Below are positions 14,769 through 22,423 of a stretch of 26,270 nt of DNA, piece by piece. Every line of letters begins with the position of its first letter. The stretch's first letter is position 1. Source of the DNA: Peptococcaceae bacterium BRH_c23. GTDB lineage: Bacteria > Bacillota_B > Desulfitobacteriia > Desulfitobacteriales > Desulfitobacteriaceae. The position numbers and the translations under genes were made by a program. Below the pieces are notes generated by a model, which saw nothing but the letters and a program-made list of their open reading frames with translations, was not told the DNA's origin and did not search any database. The stretch is from NCBI GenBank assembly GCA_000961805.1, contig LADV01000280.1, positions 1-26,270 on the forward strand. Direction: 5' to 3'.

Positions 14769-16148
14769 ATGATGATGGAACTACTGATTAAAGGAGCGCA
14801 GGTCGTCTTTTCGGATGGAGTTACCACAGCGGATATTGGTGTAAAGGAAGGGAAAATTGCGGGCATTTACGCCCCAGGCTTAAGCCCGCAAGCGAATCGG
14901 GTGCTTGATGCGACGGGTTTGTTCATTTTTCCTGGGGTCATTGACCCTCATATGCATCTTGGAATTTATAATGATATGGCGTCGGATTTTAAAGAAGATA
15001 CAAAGGCGGCAGCACTCGGCGGTATTACTACCATTGTAAATTATTACCGAGGAAAAGAATCCTATCAAGAAAGCGTTCCTAAGCTGATTGAAGTAGGTGA
15101 TAAGAATAGTTTAGTCGACTTTGCTTTTAGCTTGGGACTTTTGACGAAGCAACACGTGGCTGAAGTTGAGGGGTATGCCCGTGAGCTGGGAATAACATCC
15201 TACAAATTTTATCGTAATTATCAGGATGATGTTAAAAAGATTTTCGGGTCTGAAGATCCTTTGACGTTGGATTCGGCGGACATGATGTTTATTCTGCGTA
15301 ATTTCGCTGAGATCTCCCCTAAGTTGAATTTGTGCGTACATTGTGAGGAAATGGATTTGCAACGGCAAGTAGCGGCAAGGGTTAAGGCTGAAGAAAGTCA
15401 GGATAGTTTAGCTTATTTTGCTCGCACCAGCCCTGATTATGCCGAAACGATATCAGTTATGGGGGCACTCTACCTTAATAAAATTGTCCATGGTAACCTG
15501 TATATCGTCCATATGAGTGCCGGTTCTAGTGTCGATTTTATTGCCGGTGCTCCAGAATTAATCAATCAAGGTGTGACAGTAGAAACTTGTCCACACTACT
15601 TAGTGTTGACTGAGGAATCTCCTTGCAACCTTTTGGCGAAGGTTAACCCTCCCATTCATACAGCGCAAGACGCAGAGAAATTATGGGAAGGGATACGAAA
15701 CGGACTCATTACGACACTTGGTTCTGATAACTGTCCGAGTAATTTAGCTAAGAAATATAGTAAAGGTAAGGACGTTTGGGGAATACTACCGGGTTTTCCG
15801 GGTGCAGGAGTTATTTTGCCGGTGTTGATTAGTGAAGGTTATCATAAACGGGGGATTCCCCTCGAAACCTTAGCCCGGTTGTCCAGTGGAAACACGGCTA
15901 AAGCCTTGAATCTTAGCCAAAAGGGAGTAATTCAGGTTGGTGCCGATGCTGATTTTGCGATAGTAGACCTAAATTGGGAACGTAAAGTAACTCCCGAGGT
16001 CTTTGGGAGTTGTGATTATTCTGTTTATGAAGGTATGACATTTAAGGGTTGGCCGCGTTTTACAATTAGTCGGGGTGAGGTTATAGCAGAAAATGGTAAG
16101 ATTACAGCTGAATCCGGACGTGGACAATATTTAAAGCGCAGTCTGTAA
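14769..16148 (+). CDS. Hydantoinase/dihydropyrimidinase-type cyclic amidohydrolase
   Basis: This binuclear-metal amidohydrolase opens a cyclic amide, imide or ureide. At 459 residues it matches the D-hydantoinase/dihydropyrimidinase/allantoinase length. All metal ligands are present: His61 and His63 (DPHMHLG), carbamylated Lys146 (SYKFYRNY), His191 (CVHCEE), His248 (IVHMSA) and Asp320 (LGSDNCP). GAGGAGGG precedes ATG 14769. The position after an isochorismatase-type amidase mirrors ring-opening followed by carbamoyl or half-amide hydrolysis. Possible substrates include hydantoins, dihydropyrimidines, cyclic imides or reduced pyridones (enamidase of nicotinate fermentation belongs to this superfamily). 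The substrate-binding loops around 64-70 (IYNDMAS) differ from classical dihydropyrimidinases, so the exact ring is open. Confidence 0.9.
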   Translation: MMMELLIKGAQVVFSDGVTTADIGVKEGKIAGIYAPGLSPQANRVLDATGLFIFPGVIDPHMHLGIYNDMASDFKEDTKAAALGGITTIVNYYRGKESYQESVPKLIEVGDKNSLVDFAFSLGLLTKQHVAEVEGYARELGITSYKFYRNYQDDVKKIFGSEDPLTLDSADMMFILRNFAEISPKLNLCVHCEEMDLQRQVAARVKAEESQDSLAYFARTSPDYAETISVMGALYLNKIVHGNLYIVHMSAGSSVDFIAGAPELINQGVTVETCPHYLVLTEESPCNLLAKVNPPIHTAQDAEKLWEGIRNGLITTLGSDNCPSNLAKKYSKGKDVWGILPGFPGAGVILPVLISEGYHKRGIPLETLARLSSGNTAKALNLSQKGVIQVGADADFAIVDLNWERKVTPEVFGSCDYSVYEGMTFKGWPRFTISRGEVIAENGKITAESGRGQYLKRSL

Positions 16149-16186
16149 CAATTTGTTGAGTATTCAGGAGGAAAAGAGGATTAACA

Positions 16187-18145
16187 ATGTCAAACGATTT
16201 ACCGAACCTATTTAGATCATTGAGTATAGGGCCGGTGGTTATTAGTAATCGCATTGCAAGTTCGGCCCATGTCACTAATTTTTGCTTAGATGGTTTCCCG
16301 ACAGAGCGACATGCTTATTATCTGGCGGAAAAAGCTAAAGGTGGAATAGGGCTTATTATTATGGAAGCAATGTACGTGCATTCTTCCAGTCATGCTCGAC
16401 TGACAGGGATCGCCGGATATGATCCGGCGATTGTCCCGGCTTTAAAAAAGGTTGTCACAATGGTTCATGAACAGGGTAGCAAAATCTTTGTCCAGCTCTT
16501 ACATATGGGCCGGCAAATGAGTAGTCTCGAAAGCCGTCAACCGATTCTGGCTCCCTCCGCTATCCCCTGTTTAAGTAAGAAGGAAATTCCCCATGCCATG
16601 ACAGAGCGGGAAATCAAAGAAATCATTCAGGCCTACGGTGCAAGTGCCAGGTTGGCTCGGGAGGCAGGGTTTGACGGAGTCGAAATTCACGGCGCACATG
16701 GTTACCTTATTCAACAGTTTATGTCACTCCACTCTAACAAGCGTACGGATCAATGGGGGGGAAGTCTAGAAAATCGACTACGCTTTGCCCAAGCGGTCAT
16801 TGATCAGGTGCGGGAGGCTTGTGGCACTGAAATGGCTGTAGGTATGCGGATTAGCGGGGATGAATTCACGGACGGGGGATTAACCCTTGATGATATGCAA
16901 GAGATTTCTTCGTTCTTGGCCAGTAAGGGAAAACTAGATTTTCTAAATGTTAGTCAATGTAACTATGACGGTCTAAGCTTTGCAACGATGATTCCTGATA
17001 TGCACTTTCCTTTTGGGGCCTTTGTATATTTGTCTGCAGGGATTAAAAGTGTTGTGACAGACATTCCGGTATTTACTGTAGGCCGTATCGTAGACCCTAC
17101 CCATGCTGAGCAGATCCTAAAGGATCATCAGGCAGATGTTGTGTGCATGACTAGGGCAACTCTGTGTGATCCTGAGATGCCCAATAAAGCAAAAGAAGGC
17201 CGCCTCGAGGAAATCAGAAACTGCGTTGGGTGTAACCAGGGCTGTGTAGGAATGATGCACCGTGGATTTGCCATCACCTGTACCCAAAACCCGACCGTAG
17301 GCTTAGAAGCTGAACTAGGTGAAGGAACACTAACTCCCGCCACAAAGAAAAAACGAGTACTCATCATCGGCGGCGGTCCGGCCGGTATGGAGGCTGCCAG
17401 AATAGCTGCTTTACGCGGCCACCGTGTAACTCTCTGGGAAAAGCAAACAGCCTTAGGCGGAAACATTTTGTTGGCTTCAGCCATCCCTTCCCGTCAAGAG
17501 CTTAGCGGTATCACGCGTTATTTAAGTCAAGAACTGGAGAGATTGGGTGTAGAAATTTCCGATAATACCGAGGCTACTGTTGATCTAATAATGAAGGAGA
17601 GTCCAGATGCCGTTATTATCGCAACAGGTTCTCAACCACTACGGCCTGATTTTGCGGGTGCTCAGCAAAACGTTGTAGTAGTAGAGGATGTCGTAATAGG
17701 CAAAGTCTCTGTAGGAAATCGAGTCGTTCTATTAGATGATGACGGGCATTATCGGGCAACCAGTGTTGCCGAATTCTTAGCCGAACAGGACAAAGAGGTT
17801 CATATTGTCACTCCTCGTACATCTGAAGGATCGGATATTGTACAAATTAGTTGGATTACCCAGCATAGTAGACTCCGTTCGCTTGGTATCAAGATCACAA
17901 CCGGAAGTGCGGTTAAAGAGACTCAAGGAAGTACAGTCATAATCGAAGATCTCTATAGTGGTGAAGAAGAGGAATTAGTTAATATAGATACAGTTGTGAT
18001 TGCGGGGATGAGGACGGCACAAGATGAACTTTTTGTAAGCTTGCAGAAGGTTTTTCCGGAAATTTACCTGATTGGAGATGCAGAAGCACCTCGCTCGATT
18101 CTAGAAGCTATTCGAGAGGGACATTTAACCGCACGGAAACTATAG
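16187..18145 (+). CDS. Old Yellow Enzyme-type Fe-S/FMN/FAD oxidoreductase (2,4-dienoyl-CoA reductase/TMADH family)
   Basis: The 652-residue multidomain flavoenzyme has a TIM-barrel FMN domain (~1-340; FVQLLHMGRQ at 101-110, GVEIHGAHGYLIQQF at 164-178 with His168/His171, RTDQWGGSLENR at 186-197). A 4Fe-4S site follows with Cys346, Cys349, Cys353 and Cys365 in the family spacing C-x2-C-x3-C-x11-C. The C-terminal FAD/NAD(P) domain starts RVLIIGGGPAGMEAAR at 390-405. Relatives reduce C=C bonds (dienoyl-CoA reductase, enoate reductase) or oxidise methylated amines (trimethylamine dehydrogenase, N-methylproline demethylase). Next to the cyclic amidohydrolase it could reduce an unsaturated ring or enoate, or demethylate an N-methyl substrate. 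AGGAGGAAAAG precedes the ATG. Confidence 0.88.
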   Translation: MSNDLPNLFRSLSIGPVVISNRIASSAHVTNFCLDGFPTERHAYYLAEKAKGGIGLIIMEAMYVHSSSHARLTGIAGYDPAIVPALKKVVTMVHEQGSKIFVQLLHMGRQMSSLESRQPILAPSAIPCLSKKEIPHAMTEREIKEIIQAYGASARLAREAGFDGVEIHGAHGYLIQQFMSLHSNKRTDQWGGSLENRLRFAQAVIDQVREACGTEMAVGMRISGDEFTDGGLTLDDMQEISSFLASKGKLDFLNVSQCNYDGLSFATMIPDMHFPFGAFVYLSAGIKSVVTDIPVFTVGRIVDPTHAEQILKDHQADVVCMTRATLCDPEMPNKAKEGRLEEIRNCVGCNQGCVGMMHRGFAITCTQNPTVGLEAELGEGTLTPATKKKRVLIIGGGPAGMEAARIAALRGHRVTLWEKQTALGGNILLASAIPSRQELSGITRYLSQELERLGVEISDNTEATVDLIMKESPDAVIIATGSQPLRPDFAGAQQNVVVVEDVVIGKVSVGNRVVLLDDDGHYRATSVAEFLAEQDKEVHIVTPRTSEGSDIVQISWITQHSRLRSLGIKITTGSAVKETQGSTVIIEDLYSGEEEELVNIDTVVIAGMRTAQDELFVSLQKVFPEIYLIGDAEAPRSILEAIREGHLTARKL

Positions 18146-18156
18146 GGGGAGAGAAT

Positions 18157-19008
18157 GTGGAAACACGTATTCAAGTTACGTTAACAGTTTCCGAGGCAAA
18201 AAGGATCATTGCCAAAGGGGTAGCCACCTTGCCAGAAGTACAACAAGCCCTGAGTGAAGGTAAGGTTTTACTAAAAGGCGGCACAACAGTATCCGCAATA
18301 GGAGAGGAACTAATCGGCCAGCCGTTGAAAATATCTGGTCGGGTTTCTCCCCGGGGTACCCGCGCTGCCCTTAATAGTACAGTTCAAGGGCATGTTCTTT
18401 TGTTAACCTCTGGGAGTTTTCAAGTTGTGGAAGACAGTTTAAAGGAAATCATTCCTACCCTAGGGCGGCAGGATATTATTATCATAGGTGCTAACGCGTT
18501 GGATCCTTATGGAAATGCTGCTATGTGTATGGGCGGTGTCTTTGGAGGACCCGCCGGAGAGGTCTTGGCCGGAGTTCTTGGCTGTGGGGCCAGAATCATT
18601 ATCCCTGTAGGGTTAGAAAAGCTTATTCCCGGGCCAATCTCCGAAGCGGTAATGGCAGCAGGGCGGAACACGATGCGACTGTCCCGGGGAATGGCTGTTG
18701 GTATGCTTCCCCTCATTGGCCAGATTGTAACTGAAAGAGATGCTCTGGCCTTGCTAGCCAATGTTTCATGCACAGTGATCGCCAAAGGGGGGATTGATGG
18801 AGCGGAAGGTGCGACGACAATGGTCGTAAGCGGTTCTGAAGCGGAGGTAGCGAAAGCAGCTTCAGTCATTGATCAAATTAGGGGTTGCACGGTAAGCGGT
18901 CTCCCCGAAAGCTTGGCAGAATGCAAACCGGGTGGAGAGAGTTGTAAGAATCATAAGGGATGCCTTTATAAAGCTGGGAAAAGCGGATTTGAGCTATCCA
19001 GTATTTAA
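18157..19008 (+). CDS. Conserved-looking protein of unknown function with a Rossmann/CoA-transferase-like core and Cys-rich tail
   Basis: I do not recognise this 283-residue protein. It starts at GTG with GGGGGA upstream, 11 nt after the flavoenzyme. Residues ~105-165 read DIIIIGANALDPYGN, then a glycine-rich stretch MGGVFGGPAGEVLAG, GCGARIIIPVGLEKLIPGP. This pattern is reminiscent of the NAD/CoA-type sites of LUD and CoA-transferase/eIF2B-like folds, where GANAxDxxGN occurs. A second section has VIAKGGIDGAEGATTMVVSG (207-226). The C-terminus has Cys256, Cys263 and Cys269 near His266, a possible metal or Fe-S site. No signal peptide or membrane segment is evident. Its setting between a Fe-S flavoenzyme and a membrane Fe-S oxidoreductase suggests a redox or acyl-handling role, but this is only inference. 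Confidence 0.8.
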   Translation: METRIQVTLTVSEAKRIIAKGVATLPEVQQALSEGKVLLKGGTTVSAIGEELIGQPLKISGRVSPRGTRAALNSTVQGHVLLLTSGSFQVVEDSLKEIIPTLGRQDIIIIGANALDPYGNAAMCMGGVFGGPAGEVLAGVLGCGARIIIPVGLEKLIPGPISEAVMAAGRNTMRLSRGMAVGMLPLIGQIVTERDALALLANVSCTVIAKGGIDGAEGATTMVVSGSEAEVAKAASVIDQIRGCTVSGLPESLAECKPGGESCKNHKGCLYKAGKSGFELSSI

Positions 19009-19028
19009 CGATAAAGGGGGAAATGATA

Positions 19029-20984
19029 GTGCCGAGTAGGGAAGTTTATTGGAATATCACAAATCATAATATGATGTACCTACTCTTGATAACGGTTCTT
19101 GTCGTTTTCCTTTTCCGCATGGGACGGTATATGTCAGTCTTGCTAAACGGCAAGAAAAACCCGGTGTCCTTGGCAGGTGGAGCCAAAAGCTTGGCTTGTT
19201 TATGGCGGGAGGGATTATCACAAAGGCGAATCCGGCGTGATCCTCTGGCAGGATTAATGCATCTTTTTCTCTTCTGGGGATTCGTTGTTCTATTTATAGG
19301 TACTTTAGTCGTGGCCTTGCAAGCGGATTTTAATATTCACGTTTTAGTTGGACAGTTTTATCTTTGGTTTTCCTTGGTCTTGGATCTTGCAGGCCTTTTT
19401 GCCCTGTTAGGGGTGGTAGGCCTAGTTTATCGACGCCTGATTATACGCCCACCCGGATTGAAGGGGATTACAGAAGACTGGATATTATTGATCGGGATTG
19501 CCCTCATTTTAATTAGCGGTTTTGTTGTCGAGGGATTGCGTCAAGTTGCAAACAATGATCCATGGGCTTTGTGGTCACCTGTTGGCTGGTTGTTTTTTAG
19601 GTTTTTTTCTCTGTTTAGGGTTGATTTAACGTTTGCTCATAGGGTGTTGTGGTGGAGCCATCTTAGTTTGAGCATGATGTTTATTGCCTACATACCGTTT
19701 AGTAAGGCTAGACACTTGCTTTTTGCTCCTTTTAATATTTTTTTTTCGGCGAATCGTCGAATCGGTGATCTCCTTCCTTTGGAGGTTAATAAGCTGGATA
19801 ATAGTTTTGGAGCCAGCAAGGCTAATACTTTTACGCGTAAACATATTCTAGAAACATTTTCCTGTACCCATTGTGGCCGGTGTGAATTGGGCTGCCCAGC
19901 TTTTCTGACAGATAAACCTCTTTCTCCCAAGGGGTTAAATAGTAAGCTTACAGATTTTTTAGGTAGGAAAAGTGAAGGTGAGCAGGTTGTTACTTCTGCG
20001 TGGACATTAGCACCTGAAGCAATATGGGCCTGTACAACTTGTGGCTATTGTGAGAGTGAATGTCCTGTCATAATTAATCAGGTGGGCCGTATTGTGGAAA
20101 TGCGTCGAAGTCTAGTGCTAGAACATGGGGAAGTCCCAGTCGAGATGAGGCCGATTATGCGGAATATCGAGAAACAAGGAAATCCTTGGGGTGAATGGTG
20201 GGGATATCGAGGAGAATGGGCCAAATCTTTAGGGGTTCCACTTCTTAAAGATATAGGAAAAGCAGATATTCTCTACTGGGTAGGTTGTCTGGGCTCCTTT
20301 GATGAGCGTTCTAGAGAAATATCCGTGGCAGTGATTAAATCGCTCAAAGCTTTGCTGGTAGATTTTGCTATTCTTGGTAAAGAAGAACGCTGCTGCGGAG
20401 ACGCGGTTAGGCGTATCGGAGAAGAATATCTTTTCCAAAAGTTAGCTAGGGAGAACATAGCTACTATTGAAAAGTATAGCATAAAGAAGATAATTACAAA
20501 TTGCCCTCATTGTTTTAATGTACTGAAAAATGAGTATAGCTCAGCCATGGGTGCCAGTTTTGAAGTACAGCATTATAGTGAGTTTCTGGCGGAACGCCTT
20601 CAAAAAGGTGCTGCAGAACTAGTGGGAAATGTAAACAAATCGGTAACCTATCACGATTCCTGTTACCTGGGGCGTTACAACGGAATCTATGAAGCACCCC
20701 GCCAGGTGCTTGCCGGTATCCCCGGGTTGCAATTAGTCGAGATAGAGCGGAACCTGGAAAAAAGCTTTTGTTGTGGTGCCGGTGGCGGGCATATGTGGAT
20801 GGATGAGGGGACCGGCGATAGGATTAATCAGGTGCGCTCTCAACAAGCGTTGGAGACAGGAGTCAAAACTATTGTAACATCTTGCCCCTTCTGCTTAACA
20901 ATGTTGGAAGATGGCTCTAGGTCCGTGGAGGGTGCTGTTGAGGTGGTCGATCTTGCGGAGTTAGTTGCGAAAGTAATTAGTTAA
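19029..20984 (+). CDS. Membrane Fe-S oxidoreductase, HdrDE/EMO-like (ETF:menaquinone oxidoreductase candidate)
   Basis: This single-chain fusion (~651 residues) has an N-terminal NarI-like membrane cytochrome b domain (~15-230, about five to six helices; His80, His206, His213 and His231 are candidate haem ligands), two 4Fe-4S motifs (Cys281-284-287-291 and 337-340-343-347), and two HdrD-type CCG domains (Cys422, CCG 457-459, CPHC 494-497; Cys547, CCG 583-585, CPFC 621-624; ATG-19023 numbering). Proteins of this design next to etfAB oxidise ETF and reduce menaquinone (EMO of syntrophs and Geobacter). GTG 19029 is preferred because AAAGGGGG is only 2 nt from ATG 19023 but 8 nt from the GTG. It closes the main block; a 79-bp AT-rich gap follows. 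It should carry electrons from the cluster's ETF into the quinone pool. Confidence 0.88.
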   Translation: MPSREVYWNITNHNMMYLLLITVLVVFLFRMGRYMSVLLNGKKNPVSLAGGAKSLACLWREGLSQRRIRRDPLAGLMHLFLFWGFVVLFIGTLVVALQADFNIHVLVGQFYLWFSLVLDLAGLFALLGVVGLVYRRLIIRPPGLKGITEDWILLIGIALILISGFVVEGLRQVANNDPWALWSPVGWLFFRFFSLFRVDLTFAHRVLWWSHLSLSMMFIAYIPFSKARHLLFAPFNIFFSANRRIGDLLPLEVNKLDNSFGASKANTFTRKHILETFSCTHCGRCELGCPAFLTDKPLSPKGLNSKLTDFLGRKSEGEQVVTSAWTLAPEAIWACTTCGYCESECPVIINQVGRIVEMRRSLVLEHGEVPVEMRPIMRNIEKQGNPWGEWWGYRGEWAKSLGVPLLKDIGKADILYWVGCLGSFDERSREISVAVIKSLKALLVDFAILGKEERCCGDAVRRIGEEYLFQKLARENIATIEKYSIKKIITNCPHCFNVLKNEYSSAMGASFEVQHYSEFLAERLQKGAAELVGNVNKSVTYHDSCYLGRYNGIYEAPRQVLAGIPGLQLVEIERNLEKSFCCGAGGGHMWMDEGTGDRINQVRSQQALETGVKTIVTSCPFCLTMLEDGSRSVEGAVEVVDLAELVAKVIS

Positions 20985-21063
20985 GTTATTGATTAATTAA
21001 CGTTAACAAAAGGGCCAAACTTCTACAAAAAGACAAAATCTTTAAAGTGGAAGGAGGAGCGAA

Positions 21064-22409
21064 ATGCATATTTGGGAGCCAATTTGTGAGTTCATTATTA
21101 GGACAAAGTATGATAAATTACCCGCGTACGTAATAAATCAAGCTATGCTTACTTTATTAGACACCTTAGGAGCAATGTTGGCTGGTAGCAAGGTTATGCC
21201 TATTCCCAATATGGTGGAATCTTGTTATAAAGGTGGGACTGATCCTGTAACAATTGCGGGATACTCGGTCTTAATGGAACCGAATTCGGCTGCCTTGATT
21301 AACGGTACTTCTGCGGTCGCCTTAGAGATAGATGAGGGGAATCAGTTTGCTAAGGGTCATCCTGCTTTCCACGTTGTTCCAGCTGCTCTTGCTTGGGCTG
21401 AACATATAGGGGCGAGTGGCAAACAGCTATTGGAGAGCCTGGTGGTCGGCTACGAGCTAGCCGCCCGTATTGACGCATCGACAACCCTTCATGACGAGGT
21501 GCATCCCCATGGAACTTGGGGGACGATAGGGGCAGCTGTAGCGGTTGCCAAACTAAGGGGTTTATCTCTTCAAGAAGTATCCCGTACTATTCATTTAGCA
21601 GCTGCGATGAGTATCGCTTCAGCATGGTCAACTGCATTATCGGGTGGGACTATCCGAAATGTTTATACTGGGCTAAGTAATCATTTAGGTATGTTGGCTG
21701 TTGATTTAGCTAGAGCGGGAGTTAACACTGGTGATGGAATAGTTGAAAGTGTTTTTGGTTCTATTCTTGGCACCGACTTTAACCCACATTTACTCATTAG
21801 AGACTTGGGGACTAGTTACTATATAACAAGTAATTATTTTAAAATGTATGCATGCTGTCGGTATAATCACGCCGCAATTGATGCTCTTCAAGGTATTCTC
21901 GCCGAACAACCAGTTACTGATGACCAAATCGAGAAGTTAGAAGTAGAAACCTATAGTGCTGCTGCTCGGTTAAAAAACCAGCGGCCACAAAATATGCTGG
22001 CAGCAAAATTCTCCATTCCTTTCGCTCTGGCAACGTATCGTATATAGTGAATGGAAACGCCAGAGTAGACGCGTTTTCTGAGGATGCATTAGCTAATGAA
22101 CGCATCTTGAATTTAGCACAAAAAGTTTATGTATCTGAAAACCCGTCTTTATCAGCAATGTCGCCGGGTAAACGACCTGCACAAGTTACTCTTTATTTAC
22201 AGGATGGGCGTAGGTTATCGGAAACGGTATTTTCCTCCCAAGGTAATTTTGATAAACCATATCCGTTAAGTTTAGTCATTGATAAATTTAGGCAGTTGGC
22301 GGGAGAAGTTGTTGGATCGAATGTTGCTGATGAGTTAATAGACTTGTGTCTAAACCTTGAGGAAGTGGACAATATCGCATCACTGTCGGCTTTGCTAAGA
22401 CCGAATTAA
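21064..22409 (+). pseudogene. MmgE/PrpD-family (2-methylcitrate dehydratase-like) gene with frameshift
   Basis: The family covers 2-methylcitrate dehydratase (PrpD), cis-aconitate decarboxylase and related cofactor-free lyases. Two overlapping frames make one ~446-residue protein of normal length: 21064-22047 (VINQAMLTLLDTLGAMLAGS, NGTSAVALEIDEG, GHPAFHVVPAALAWAE, HPHGTWGTIGAAVAVAKL, MYACCRYNHAAIDAL) and 22047-22409 (VNGNARVDAFSED to the end). The reading frame breaks exactly at a tandem CGTATCGTAT at 22034-22043. Removing one 5-bp copy restores FALATYIVNGNARVDAF, which fits the family. The gene is thus either a very recent pseudogene, phase-variable by slippage, or a sequencing/assembly error. 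AAGGAGGAG precedes the ATG. It is followed by the acyl-CoA synthetase after 14 nt. Confidence 0.85.
22034..22043 (+). repeat. 5-bp tandem duplication (CGTAT)2 causing the frameshift
   Basis: Two adjacent CGTAT copies sit where the MmgE/PrpD frame is lost. Losing one copy removes the premature TAG at 22045-22047 and joins the two halves in frame, so the duplication is the likely lesion. Confidence 0.75.
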
Positions 22410-22423
22410 AGGAGATGAATCCA

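Noticed and set aside
8085..22409. Complete methylcitrate cycle (prpBCD) interpretation
   Set aside because: PrpB- and PrpD-like genes are 12 kb apart and no citrate synthase-type prpC is present; the amidohydrolase, amidase and OYE genes would be unexplained.
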